This document shows positions 34,865-43,242 of a stretch of 45,446 nt of DNA, piece by piece. Origin of the DNA: Sandaracinaceae bacterium. Lineage in GTDB: Bacteria > Myxococcota_A > Polyangia > Polyangiales > JAFGIB01. A model generated the notes under the pieces. That model was not told where the DNA came from. It worked only from the letters and a program-made list of their open reading frames with translations, and searched no databases. Every line of letters starts with the position of its first letter. The first letter of the stretch is position 1. A program made the position numbers and the translations under genes. Location: contig JADGRF010000267.1 of assembly GCA_017881055.1 (NCBI GenBank), positions 1-45,446 on the forward strand, in the 5' to 3' direction.

Positions 34865-36708
34865 TTGGTCGCTCCGCGCGTGATCACCTGAAAGAAGTCC
34901 TCGGCTGGGAACCGCTCGCTCGCGCCCATGCTGGGCGGACGCCACGGCACGAGCCGACCGTCGCGATAACACATGAACAGGTAGCGCGTGGAGTCGATCG
35001 CATGCGCGAACGTGAATTCCACGGTCTGCGGACGCTGATCCGCGGTCACGGCACGCACGCGCGCGTCGAGTTCGGCGAGCGCCACGCGGCTGCCCACGGG
35101 CAAGCTCGCGCCGTTGCTCTGGTAATGCGTCTCTTCGGGCCTGCGCAGAAAGCCGCGCGCCAACGTGACCTCGAGCGAGCGCGCCCCGGTGCGCGTGACT
35201 GTCAGCTCCGAGCTCGCGGACGCCAGCCAGTGTACGTGCGCGGGTCGCGGCGCCGAGCGAACCGCGCGCATCAGCTGCAGGTAGCTGAGCGCAATGCTGA
35301 ATGGCGCGTTCACCACCACGACGGTCTGGTTTTCGATCGACGCATCGGCAGGCACGCTCTGATCAATGCGCGAGGCCAGCTGACCGACCAGGCCCATCGC
35401 GCGCGCGCGCAACGGCAGCGCGATTGGCGCGACCACGAGATGCGCGAGCGCCAGCGCCGGTACCATGAGCACGGTCAATGGGCGCCGGAGCCCGCCGCCA
35501 TCAGCTGCAGGCGGTACAGTAGCCAGCAGCCGCGCGACCAGCTGCGACCCGCCGATACCGGCACACAGGAGCAGCCGCTCTCCAGGCAACGACGCGCTCA
35601 GCGGAATCGCGGAGAGCAACATGCCCAGCGTCCAGAACCGCGCATGCGCGTCGCGCAGAAGGAGCGGTCGCGCAAACCAGCCGATCAGCAGGAGCGTCAC
35701 GGCCGAGAGCGCGAACAGCAACGGCCGCACGCTCGGGTCGCTCCAAAACGCCAAGTCCGCGACGCGCGCACCGAGCTGCGCCGAGAGCAGCACCGGCAAG
35801 TTGTACGCGAGCGCAGCCGCAAACGCAGCCGGCTCGCGCAGCGGGTCGTGGTACGCCGATGAACCGAACGAGCCGAGCCCGAGCGCATGGTAGATGCCGC
35901 GATGCGCAGCCATCACGAGCAAGTACGGTAGGAGTGACCACGCGCGCGCACGCAGCGGCGCACGGTCGAGGCAGAGCGCGTATGCAAGCACATAGCCGAA
36001 CAGGGACAGCGCGGTCTCACCCGCACACAGGCCGAGCGCGAAGCACAGTGTCGCGAGCCAGGTGCCTGCACGAAGACCTTCCGCGCGCGCTCGATGGTGG
36101 AACACGAGCGCAGGCAGTGCGAGCGTAGCCGCTACCAGTGCGTTGCGATTCGCGATCCAGCCAACCGTCGCGCCGTGCGCGTCGTCGATTGCGAAGATCA
36201 AGAGCGCGAGGCCGGCGAGCGCGCTCGGCGCATGTCGAAGCTCGTCCGCGGGCGCGATGCGCCGGTACGCCGCCGCAACACACAGCAACAGCAGCGCGTA
36301 CCAAAGCAGCGAGTGTGCGTGCATCAGCCACGGCGTGTTCGGCCAGAGCGTGAAATCCAGCACGTGCGTCAGCGAAGAGAGCGGCCGAAAGAACGCGTTC
36401 AAGTGCTTGGGCTCGGTCCACCAGGGCAGGAGCACGCCGCCGTCCATGAGCTCGCGGTTCTGCGTCACGCGACCGGTGGTGAACGTGAACAGCGAGAGCG
36501 GCTCGGCGTCGAGGCCGAGCACGGTCGTGCTTGCACGCGCTTTCAGCGCGAGTACGTAGTCGTCGAGCAGAAGGCCCGTGAAGAGCGACGGGGTGAGCAG
36601 TGCAACCGCGAGCGCGATGCTCGCGAGCTGCGCGCGCGGTCCGGCGAGCACACGGATCAAGCGTGAGAGAAACGGAAGCGGCGCCGAGTCGTCGAGCAAG
36701 CAGGGCAT
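34861..36708 (-). CDS. Polytopic GT-C-like membrane protein (paralog B)
   Basis: 615 aa from the ATG at 36708; an in-frame TTG at 36762 is possible but lies 4 bp from the divergent prpE start. Layout as in paralog A: GLLLDDYVLALKA, NAFFRPLSSLTHVLDFTLW, TPWLMHAHSLLWYALL, many membrane helices, then a periplasmic C-domain (VVVVNAPFSIALSYLQLM, YLFMCYRDGRLVPWR). The stop overlaps the GTG of paralog A. The promoter must lie in the 57 bp shared with prpE. No ribosome binding site is clear, so the start is moderately certain. Confidence 0.68.
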   Translation of the reverse strand: MPCLLDDSAPLPFLSRLIRVLAGPRAQLASIALAVALLTPSLFTGLLLDDYVLALKARASTTVLGLDAEPLSLFTFTTGRVTQNRELMDGGVLLPWWTEPKHLNAFFRPLSSLTHVLDFTLWPNTPWLMHAHSLLWYALLLLCVAAAYRRIAPADELRHAPSALAGLALLIFAIDDAHGATVGWIANRNALVAATLALPALVFHHRARAEGLRAGTWLATLCFALGLCAGETALSLFGYVLAYALCLDRAPLRARAWSLLPYLLVMAAHRGIYHALGLGSFGSSAYHDPLREPAAFAAALAYNLPVLLSAQLGARVADLAFWSDPSVRPLLFALSAVTLLLIGWFARPLLLRDAHARFWTLGMLLSAIPLSASLPGERLLLCAGIGGSQLVARLLATVPPAADGGGLRRPLTVLMVPALALAHLVVAPIALPLRARAMGLVGQLASRIDQSVPADASIENQTVVVVNAPFSIALSYLQLMRAVRSAPRPAHVHWLASASSELTVTRTGARSLEVTLARGFLRRPEETHYQSNGASLPVGSRVALAELDARVRAVTADQRPQTVEFTFAHAIDSTRYLFMCYRDGRLVPWRPPSMGASERFPAEDFFQVITRGATK

Positions 36709-36765
36709 CGTACAACGTCGCGCGCGGCCTTGCGATTGCGCGGCAAAGCCGATTAGAACCAACGC

Positions 36766-38673
36766 ATGACGAGCCGAATTGCCGACGCGCAGCGCCGTTC
36801 GCTACACGAGCCCGAAGCCTTCTGGGGCGAAGCCGCACGTGAAATCGACTGGTACGAAGCACCCGAGCAGGTGCTGGATGCCTCGAACGCGCCGTTTTAC
36901 CGCTGGTTTCGCGGCGGCAAGCTCAACACCTGTCACAACGCGCTCGATCGCCACGCGGACGGACCGCGCGGCGAGCAGGCCGCGTTGATCTACGACAGCC
37001 CCGTCACGAACCAGGTGCGCAAGTACAGCTTCCGCGAGCTGCGCGACCTGACCGCGCGCTTCGCCGGTGTGCTCGCCGCGCACGGCGTGGGCCGAGGCGA
37101 CCGCGTGATCGTGTACATGCCGATGATCCCCGAGGCCGTGATCGCGATGCTCGCCTGCGCGCGCCTCGGCGCCGTGCACTCGGTCGTGTTCGGTGGCTTC
37201 GCGGCGCCCGAGCTGGCGACCCGCATCGACGACGCACAGCCCACGCTGATCGTGTCCGCATCGTGCGGCATCGAGTCGACGCGCGTGATCCCGTACAAGC
37301 CGCTGCTCGACGAAGCGCTCTCGCTCGCCAAGCACCGGCCGCGCGCGTGCATCATCAAGCAGCGCCCTCAGATATCGGCTGAGCTCGCGATGGGCCGCGA
37401 CTTCGACTGGGACTCGGAGACCGCGCGCGTTGCAGCGCAGCCGTGCGTTCCAGTGGACGCAACCGACCCGCTCTACATCCTGTACACGTCCGGCACGACC
37501 GGTCAGCCGAAAGGCGTGGTGCGCGACAACGGCGGGCACGCGGTCGCGATGCAGTGGACCATGCGCCACTTCTACAACGTCGCGCCCGGCGAAGTGTTCT
37601 GGGCCGCAAGCGACGTGGGCTGGGTCGTCGGCCACAGCTACATCGTGTATGCGCCGCTGATCAACGGAAACACCACCGTGCTCTATGAAGGTAAGCCGGT
37701 CGGTACGCCGGACGCCGGCGCGTTCTGGCGCGTGATTGCGCAGCATCGCGTGTGCTCGCTGTTCACCGCGCCGACGGCGTTTCGCGCGATCAAGAAAGAG
37801 GATCCCGAAGGCAAGCTGCTGCGGGGCCACGATCTGTCGTGCTTGCGCGCGCTGTTTCTGGCGGGTGAGCGCTCCGATCCCGCGACGCTCGCGTGGGCCG
37901 AGACGCAGCTGAAGGTGCCCGTGGTCGATCACTGGTGGCAGACCGAGACCGGCTGGGCAATCGTCGGCAACTGCCTCGGCATCGAGCCGCTGCCCGTGAA
38001 GCACGGCTCGCCCACGGTCGCGGTGCCGGGCTGGGACGTGCGGGTGCTCGACGACGCAGGCCACGAAGTCCCCGCGGGCACGACGGGCTCGCTGGTCGCA
38101 AAGCTGCCCTTGCCGCCCGGCACGCTGTCCACGTTGTGGAACGCCGACGAGCGCTTCCTCGACGCGTACCTGCGCGAGTTCCCTGGCTTCTACAAGACCG
38201 CAGACGCCGGTTACATCGACGCCGACGGCTACGTCTACGTGATGGCGCGAACCGACGACATCATCAACGTCGCCGGGCACCGCCTATCGACCGGCGCGAT
38301 GGAAGAAGTGCTCGCAGGTCATCCCGATGTGGCCGAGTGCGCGGTGTTCGGCATGGCCGACGACCTCAAGGGCGAAGTCCCGCTCGGCTTACTCGTGCTG
38401 CGCGACGGCGCAAGGCACGGCGCCGAGCGCGTAGTGAGCGAGGTCGTGCAGCGCGTGCGCGATACCATCGGCCCGGTCGCTGCGTTCAAGCACGCACTCG
38501 TCGTGAAGCGCCTACCGAAAACGCGCTCCGGCAAGATTCTGCGCGGCACGATGAAGAAGATCGCGGACGGCCAGCCCTACAAGTTGCCCGCCACGATCGA
38601 CGACCCGAGCGTGCTCGACGAGATCGCCGTCGCCCTGCGCCCGCTTACAGATGCTCTAAAGCCGCGGGCGTGA
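36766..38673 (+). CDS. prpE: Propionyl-CoA synthetase (PrpE type)
   Basis: 635 aa. ANL-superfamily AMP-forming acyl-CoA synthetase. Motifs: RWFRGGKLNTCHNALDRH and VFGGFAAPELATRIDDA at the N-terminus, P-loop LYILYTSGTTGQPKGVVRD, SDVGWVVGHSYIVYAPL, DHWWQTETGWAI, DAGYIDADGYVYVMARTDD, and the C-domain catalytic Lys590 in RSGKILRGTMKKIA. The VVRD(N)GGH and HWWQTETGW context matches PrpE rather than acetyl-CoA synthetase. The product would be propionyl-CoA, which feeds the methylcitrate or methylmalonyl pathway and odd-chain lipid or polyketide synthesis. Divergent from the GT-C set. Its last 29 bp overlap the 3' end of the convergent LolA-like gene. Confidence 0.92.
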   Translation: MTSRIADAQRRSLHEPEAFWGEAAREIDWYEAPEQVLDASNAPFYRWFRGGKLNTCHNALDRHADGPRGEQAALIYDSPVTNQVRKYSFRELRDLTARFAGVLAAHGVGRGDRVIVYMPMIPEAVIAMLACARLGAVHSVVFGGFAAPELATRIDDAQPTLIVSASCGIESTRVIPYKPLLDEALSLAKHRPRACIIKQRPQISAELAMGRDFDWDSETARVAAQPCVPVDATDPLYILYTSGTTGQPKGVVRDNGGHAVAMQWTMRHFYNVAPGEVFWAASDVGWVVGHSYIVYAPLINGNTTVLYEGKPVGTPDAGAFWRVIAQHRVCSLFTAPTAFRAIKKEDPEGKLLRGHDLSCLRALFLAGERSDPATLAWAETQLKVPVVDHWWQTETGWAIVGNCLGIEPLPVKHGSPTVAVPGWDVRVLDDAGHEVPAGTTGSLVAKLPLPPGTLSTLWNADERFLDAYLREFPGFYKTADAGYIDADGYVYVMARTDDIINVAGHRLSTGAMEEVLAGHPDVAECAVFGMADDLKGEVPLGLLVLRDGARHGAERVVSEVVQRVRDTIGPVAAFKHALVVKRLPKTRSGKILRGTMKKIADGQPYKLPATIDDPSVLDEIAVALRPLTDALKPRA

Positions 38674-39484
38674 AGTCGGTGTCGGCCATGTCGTTCTTCT
38701 TGTCGATCGAGTCGATGTAGAAGTCGGTGGCGTGCTTGCTGGTGCCGCTCTGCATGCGCGCCTCGACGACGACGGGCTTGCCCTCGAGATCGCGCACGCG
38801 ACGGGTGTAGAGCGTCTTCACGAGCTTCGCCTGCTTGTCGTAGAACTTGGTACGCAGCGCGACGTAGTCGGTCTTGCGGACCCAGGTCATGACCTTGCTG
38901 TAGTTGGACGGTGCGTCCGCCGCGATCGTGGACTCGAGCACGTAGACTGCGTCCTTGCCGAGCAGCTCGTCGGGCAAGCGCTTGTGCGTCGCGTAGTGCG
39001 CATCGACGCGCTGCATGTCGGCGTACGTGAAGTCGCTACCCATGAACGACCCTTCGCGCTCACGGCCCACGATGCGGCGCGTGCGCTTGAGGCCGGGCAG
39101 ATACACGTACTGCTCAGAGGCTTCTTTGGTGCGCTCCAGCATGAGAAACGCCGTGCCGGCGATGTCCTGCGGCGCTAGAAACCGCACCATGGTCTGAAAC
39201 AAACCGTCCTTGCGACGACCGGTGATGTCCATCGTGCGCTCGCGCTGCCCGCCGCCTTCGTCGATCAACATCATGCGCACGCGCGTGCGCGCTCCCTCCC
39301 ACGAGAAGGCGTCGCCGCGGACCATGCGCTTTGCGATCTCGTCGGCGGTCGGGCTCGCGTCGTCTGCACGCGCGGGCGCGGGGGCCACACCGCAGAATGC
39401 ACACCCAATGGCGAGGATCCCAGCGAGCTGCAGCGAGAGCGTTGGTGCGCGGCGCTTTGCACCTCTGCCGGCAGCCGTACGCAT
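38645..39484 (-). CDS. Outer membrane lipoprotein-sorting protein, LolA-like
   Basis: 279 aa from the ATG at 39484 (the open frame reaches 39538). Signal peptide ending APAPARADD. The mature protein follows the LolA_like (PF17131-type) family: AKRMVRGDAFSWEGARTRV, MVRFLAPQDIAGTAFLML, YVYLPGLKRTRRIVG, EGSFMGSDFTYADMQRV, then NYSKVMTWVRKTDYVALR and LTRRV. These proteins are usually encoded with RND-type exporters and are thought to carry lipids or lipoproteins across the periplasm; no exporter is present here. The 3' end overlaps prpE by 29 bp on the other strand. Confidence 0.85.
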   Translation of the reverse strand: MRTAAGRGAKRRAPTLSLQLAGILAIGCAFCGVAPAPARADDASPTADEIAKRMVRGDAFSWEGARTRVRMMLIDEGGGQRERTMDITGRRKDGLFQTMVRFLAPQDIAGTAFLMLERTKEASEQYVYLPGLKRTRRIVGREREGSFMGSDFTYADMQRVDAHYATHKRLPDELLGKDAVYVLESTIAADAPSNYSKVMTWVRKTDYVALRTKFYDKQAKLVKTLYTRRVRDLEGKPVVVEARMQSGTSKHATDFYIDSIDKKNDMADTDFTPAALEHL

Positions 39485-39530
39485 CCGTCCCACATGACCC
39501 ACTTCGTGCTCCCGCGAAATCACTTGTCGG

Positions 39531-39666
39531 TACACCATTCTTGTTGCGGACGTGCGTTCAGTGTTGCGGATTCAGCGGCGGCACGCTGCAATGCAAAAGG
39601 AGGTGCATGCCTCCGTTGACACCATTCTACACGCACTGCTAGCAAGTGGCTTCGGGGAATGGTGTA
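39531..39666 (+). promoter_or_regulatory. Three copies of a 10-bp element upstream of the CrtC/prenyl-synthase gene
   Basis: TACACCATTC at 39531-39540, GACACCATTC at 39618-39627 (overlapping a TTGACA -35 box) and the inverted copy GAATGGTGTA at 39657-39666. The second and third form an inverted pair around the presumed -10 and start site. Also here: a 9-bp direct repeat TGTTGCGGA at 39542-39550 and 39562-39570 with 20-bp spacing, and a hairpin GGAGG-TGCATG-CCTCC at 39599-39614. This is a regulator-binding region by appearance; the regulator is unknown. Confidence 0.55.
39616..39645 (+). promoter_or_regulatory. Candidate sigma-70-like promoter of the fusion gene
   Basis: Perfect -35 TTGACA at 39616-39621, 18-bp spacer, weak -10 TAGCAA at 39640-39645. 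The -35 box is part of the second ACACCATTC element, so a protein bound there would block RNA polymerase. Confidence 0.4.
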
Positions 39667-39683
39667 AGTGAGGCGTATCCGTG

Positions 39684-42017
39684 ATGAAATTCCCAGCTGA
39701 CTGGCCTGCGCCCGGGCCGGTCGACCTTGGTGTCCACGACCTTCCCCACGCATCGTCGACGACCGAGTGGTGGTACTTGAACGGCCACTGCGTCGTGCGA
39801 TCAGCCGGAGCAGCCTCTGGCTCTCCGGTGGGTCCAGACGCGCGGCGCTATTCGTTCTTCGCCGCGTTCTTCCGCAAGGCGAAAGGCAAAGATCCCAAGA
39901 CGCACGAGACGCTGTATGCGCACTCGCTGACCTGGGCGATCTGCGACGTCGACGGCGAGAGCTTCCCGCACATCTCCCGCGTGGACGACAAGGCCGCGGA
40001 AGAAGGCTTGAAGCGCATGAAGCGCGGCGTCGGCTCGAAAGACGAGCGCCTGAACCGTGCGCTGCGCGAGATTCTCGAGCGCGACTCCGTGCCCACACCC
40101 GACCGCGTCTTCGGCGGCCGAGTGTTCGTGAACCAAGAGCGGCTCGAGCTGGACTTCGCGGGCGACTGCTTCCGTAAGAACCACGACGGCACGTACACCC
40201 TAGAGCTCTTCGATGAGCAGAAGAGTCTGGGCTGCGAGCTGACGTTCACGCCGCAGAAGCCCGCAACGCGCCACGGCGAAGACGGCGTGGTGCGTGGCTC
40301 CGACGACGAGTCGATGTTCTACTACTTCATTCCGCGCAACGGCGTGGAAGGCACCATCACGCACCGCGGCGTGGAGATGGAAGTCGCAGAGGGCCAGGGC
40401 TGGTACGACCACGAGTTCGGCTTCGGCAACAACGAGATCCACGACGTCGACGACGAAGCGGAAGCCAAGCTCGCGCCCGAAGTACGCGCGCGCGTGCAGG
40501 CCGAGCGCAAGAAGCGCGCCGACGAGCGCCAGGTCGGCTGGAGCTGGGTAACCGGCCAGCTCGACGACGGCACCGAGTTCAGCGTGTACCCCGAGACGTA
40601 CGTGCACACCGGCAAGAGCGCCGGCAATCACACGATCACGATCGACGAAAAGGGCGAGCGCAAGCACTTCGAAGACGCGACGGTCGAGGCGCTGGAGATC
40701 TGGCAGAGCACGCAGACGTTCTTCGACTATCCGATCCGCTGGCGCGTGAAGGTGCCCGGCGCCGGCCTCGACGTCGAAGTCAAAGCGGCGTTCGAAGACC
40801 AAGAGTTCATCACGTTGATCACGAAGGCCTCGTTCTGGGAAGGTCGCGTCGAGATCTCGGGTACGCGTCAGGGTAAGCCGGTCACGGGCCTCGGCTACGT
40901 CGAGCGCAGCGGTTTCGCTCCGTTCGAAGATCTCGACGGCTTCTTCGAGCAAGTCGGCAAGACCGTGCGCAAGTCGGTCAACGACGTGATCCCAAAGCAC
41001 CCGACGTACAAGCAGGCGCGCGACCTGCTCGCGTCGAAAGAAAAAGAACACTACATGGATGGCGTCGACATCGAGCAATACGCTCGCACGCACATCCATC
41101 CGATCCGCGAGATCGTGGATCGCGGCGGCAAAGGCTGGCGTTCGTACGCCGCCATCACCTGCTGCGACATCGTGGGCGGTGACTCGCGCGAGTTCGTGCA
41201 GTGGCTGGCCATGCCCGAGCTCATGCACGTGGGCTCGCTGATCGTCGACGACGTGCAGGACAAATCGATCACGCGCCGCGGCGGCAAGACCGCGCACATG
41301 ATCTACGGCGAGGCGCAGGCCATCAATTCGGGCACGGCCGCGTACTTCATCGGCCATCGCTTGCTGAAGAGCGACCGCGTCTCGGATCGCGATCAGCTGA
41401 AGCTCTACGAGCTGTACTTCGACGCGCTGCGCGCCGGTCACGCCGGCCAAGCGCTCGATCTCGATGGCTTCGAGGCGCTGATGCCTGGCGTCGTGAAGAG
41501 CGGCGACAGCGCGGTGCTCGAGAGCCGCGTGCTCGCAGTGCATCGCTTGAAGACGGCGGCGCCCGCGGGCTGCTTGGCGCGCATGGGCGCGATCGGCGGC
41601 GGCGGCAGCGAAGAGCAGGTGGAAGGCCTGGGTCGCTTCTTCGAAGACGTAGGTCTTGCGTTCCAAATCGTCGACGACGTGCTCAACCTGCGCGGCTTCC
41701 GCGGCAACCTCAAGGCCAAGGCCGAAGACATCGTGCAGGGCAAGATCACCTTGCCGGTGGCGAAAGCCATGTCGCGCCTCGATGCCAAGGATCGCGCGTG
41801 GCTCCACGACACGCTGCGTAGCAAGCCTGAAGACCAAGTGCTCGTGGGCAAGGTCGTCGACCTGCTCGAGAAGTGTGGCGCGATCGAGGCCTGCGCCGCG
41901 GAAGCTCGCGATCTGGTCGAGAGCGGCTGGAAGAAGATCGAGCCGCTGATCGACGACTCGCTGGCGAAGATGATGCTGCGCGCCTTCGGATGGTACGTCC
42001 TGGAGCGTCACTACTGA
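39684..42017 (+). CDS. Fusion of CrtC-like lipocalin domain and polyprenyl (GGPP-type) synthase
   Basis: 777 aa from the ATG at 39684 (GTG at 39681 is possible; GAGG at 39670 serves both). Residues 1 to about 430 match the CrtC/AttH lipocalin-like family, which includes hydroxyneurosporene synthase (carotenoid hydratase): TEWWYLNGH (27-35), RYSFFAAFFRK, GQGWYDHEFGFGNN, VGWSWVTGQLDDGTEFSVY, and a central region rich in acidic residues. Residues about 450-777 are an all-helical trans-prenyltransferase: GGKGWRSYAAITCCDIVGG, first Asp-rich motif D522-DVQD with ITRRGG after it, GHAGQALDLDG, and second motif D664-DVLN with RGNLKAKAEDI. DDxxN in the second motif occurs in GGPP synthases of the fungal type. 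One chain could make a prenyl diphosphate and process a terpenoid, which is inferred. Confidence 0.82.
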   Translation: MKFPADWPAPGPVDLGVHDLPHASSTTEWWYLNGHCVVRSAGAASGSPVGPDARRYSFFAAFFRKAKGKDPKTHETLYAHSLTWAICDVDGESFPHISRVDDKAAEEGLKRMKRGVGSKDERLNRALREILERDSVPTPDRVFGGRVFVNQERLELDFAGDCFRKNHDGTYTLELFDEQKSLGCELTFTPQKPATRHGEDGVVRGSDDESMFYYFIPRNGVEGTITHRGVEMEVAEGQGWYDHEFGFGNNEIHDVDDEAEAKLAPEVRARVQAERKKRADERQVGWSWVTGQLDDGTEFSVYPETYVHTGKSAGNHTITIDEKGERKHFEDATVEALEIWQSTQTFFDYPIRWRVKVPGAGLDVEVKAAFEDQEFITLITKASFWEGRVEISGTRQGKPVTGLGYVERSGFAPFEDLDGFFEQVGKTVRKSVNDVIPKHPTYKQARDLLASKEKEHYMDGVDIEQYARTHIHPIREIVDRGGKGWRSYAAITCCDIVGGDSREFVQWLAMPELMHVGSLIVDDVQDKSITRRGGKTAHMIYGEAQAINSGTAAYFIGHRLLKSDRVSDRDQLKLYELYFDALRAGHAGQALDLDGFEALMPGVVKSGDSAVLESRVLAVHRLKTAAPAGCLARMGAIGGGGSEEQVEGLGRFFEDVGLAFQIVDDVLNLRGFRGNLKAKAEDIVQGKITLPVAKAMSRLDAKDRAWLHDTLRSKPEDQVLVGKVVDLLEKCGAIEACAAEARDLVESGWKKIEPLIDDSLAKMMLRAFGWYVLERHY

Positions 42018-42034
42018 CCTGCAGCGCGCCGCGC

Positions 42035-42134
42035 TTTGGGGCACATCCGCGGCTTACGTCCTCGCTTGGCGCGGTCACGTACATGAGTACGCTCCCTTGC
42101 CGCGCTGCGGGCGCGCTCGCGGCTGTACCCCAAA
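42035..42134. repeat. 100-bp interrupted inverted repeat with nested hairpins
   Basis: Outer arms TTTGGGG (42035-42041) and CCCCAAA (42128-42134), extended by ACA/TGT (42043-42045 with 42124-42126) and CCGCG/CGCGG (42047-42051 with 42118-42122). Inside, GCGCGG/CCGCGC (42069-42074 with 42100-42105) encloses CGTAC-ATGA-GTACG (42078-42091). The element begins 18 bp after the fusion-gene stop, so it could end transcription, encode a structured RNA, or be a dispersed palindromic repeat. Confidence 0.75.
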
Positions 42135-42211
42135 TCACGACGCTTGGTTGTTGGGGGACGAGAAGCGAGAAGACTCGTCAGCTGGAACTCTGACGACAGC
42201 GGTCTTTCTGA

Positions 42212-42256
42212 GGGGGTTGGGGACGGCGGGTGTTGGGGTGCAGCTGGCGGGGTGGG
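42212..42256 (+). other. G-quadruplex-prone G-run cluster
   Basis: Six G-runs of 3 to 5 bases on the plus strand. The first four (42212-42238: G5, TT, G4, 5 bases, G3, 4 bases, G4) fit the standard G3+N1-7 rule; two more runs follow at 42249 and 42254. It is between genes, about 290 bp upstream of the frameshifted lipoprotein. Confidence 0.6.
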
Positions 42257-42515
42257 TTGCGCGCACAGGCCGAGGGCGGTCACTGCGAGCACGGGCGCGC
42301 GATGCGGTGTGCGCCCACGGGATTGGCATATCGGATTTGTGCTTCAGCTGCGAAGGCCCGACCGACGGCCGGCAGGTCGCGCGGCCGCGGCCCCGCGACG
42401 TCCATGCAGTTCATCACAGCGTCGCGGAGCCGCGAGGGGTGACGTCTGGACGAAGTGAGTGCGGGCCTTCGTCAGCTGCAAGCACTAGTTAGGCCGTACT
42501 TAGCGTCGTTATGTG

Positions 42516-42521
42516 TATACT
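42516..42521 (+). promoter_or_regulatory. Possible -10 element TATACT
   Basis: TATACT six bases before the ATG of the lipoprotein reading frame. The context ATGTGTATACTGA closely resembles ATGCGTATACTTGA upstream of the lipoprotein at 44379. No -35 is seen. If used, the transcript would be leaderless. Confidence 0.3.
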
Positions 42522-42527
42522 GACGCG

Positions 42528-43161
42528 ATGCTTCGCGTGTGCGTGTTCATTTTTCTCTTCGCCTTGACGTCAGCTTGCTCAGAATCAGAGTCAGAATCAG
42601 AGCGGTCGTCAGGAAATGTCCCACAATCTGCGCCTCCGACGCAGCCGATTCAACTGGCGCAACCGGAGCCTGTGCGGACACCGGTATCGGAACCTGCGCT
42701 GCCGGAGGCTCCAGCGGTTGAGGCCTCGGTCGCGCCGGCCATACCCTCCGCAACGATGCGAAGATGCTTTTGTACGGACGCTCGGCGAACTGGAACAGCG
42801 TCGTTCCAGCGCCATTGCCAGGTATCGCGCGAGCCGCACAATGTTCGCACGGGATTCGGTCAGCGCCGATCTCAGCTGGGACCGTTGGCGGGCTACGTTC
42901 AACACCGATCTCCTGAGTCTGCGCGACGGGTGGGATCGTACGCTCACCGACTGGGGCGTTGATCCCTCGAAACCCACCACAGCAGAGCCACGCGCCGCAT
43001 TCTACATCGGGGTTGCGTTCGGAGATCTTCTCCAGCTCGTATCGGAATGCAACGGCGACTTGCGCGCTCGCGAGGGAGCCGACGTGGGCTTCTTCGTCAA
43101 CGCCACTAGCGACGACATCAAGTCGGCAAAACATGAACTGCGAGAAGCACAAATCCGTTAG
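42528..43161 (+). pseudogene. Frameshifted lipoprotein gene
   Basis: The first frame from the ATG at 42528 gives a lipoprotein signal (MLRVCVFIFLFALTSAC), a SESESESE stretch coded by a perfect 12-bp tandem duplication (42579-42602), and a Pro/Glu/Ala linker (EPVRTPVSEPALPEAPAVEA). After about 42755 the coding-like sequence moves to the next frame: EDAFVRTLGELEQRRSS, SWDRWRATFNTDLLSLRDGW, AAFYIGVAFGDLLQLV, ending at 43161. The first frame past that point gives Arg/Gln-rich nonsense and ends at 42962. A single extra base or two missing bases near 42740-42770 would restore about 210 aa. It is either a decayed gene, a sequencing error, or programmed frameshifting, the last being least likely. Function unknown. 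Confidence 0.6.
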
Positions 43162-43242
43162 GCCCGGACTTGCGCGACCGCGCGGCAGAGTGATTGACCG
43201 CCCGAAAGGCGAGCACGTAACCCACCCCGCCGGCGTTCAGCG

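Larger units (their letters stand above)
42018..42527. other. 510-bp gene-poor region
   Basis: No convincing gene on either strand; the open frames here have no family-like sequence. It holds a 100-bp inverted repeat, a cluster of G-runs, and a small hairpin ACGAAG/CTTCGT at about 42450-42472. Between these, nothing else recognisable. Confidence 0.6.

Noticed and set aside
34865..34972. Longer start for paralog A
   Set aside because: It would overlap the upstream gene by 112 bp; the GTG in the GTGA overlap gives normal coupling.
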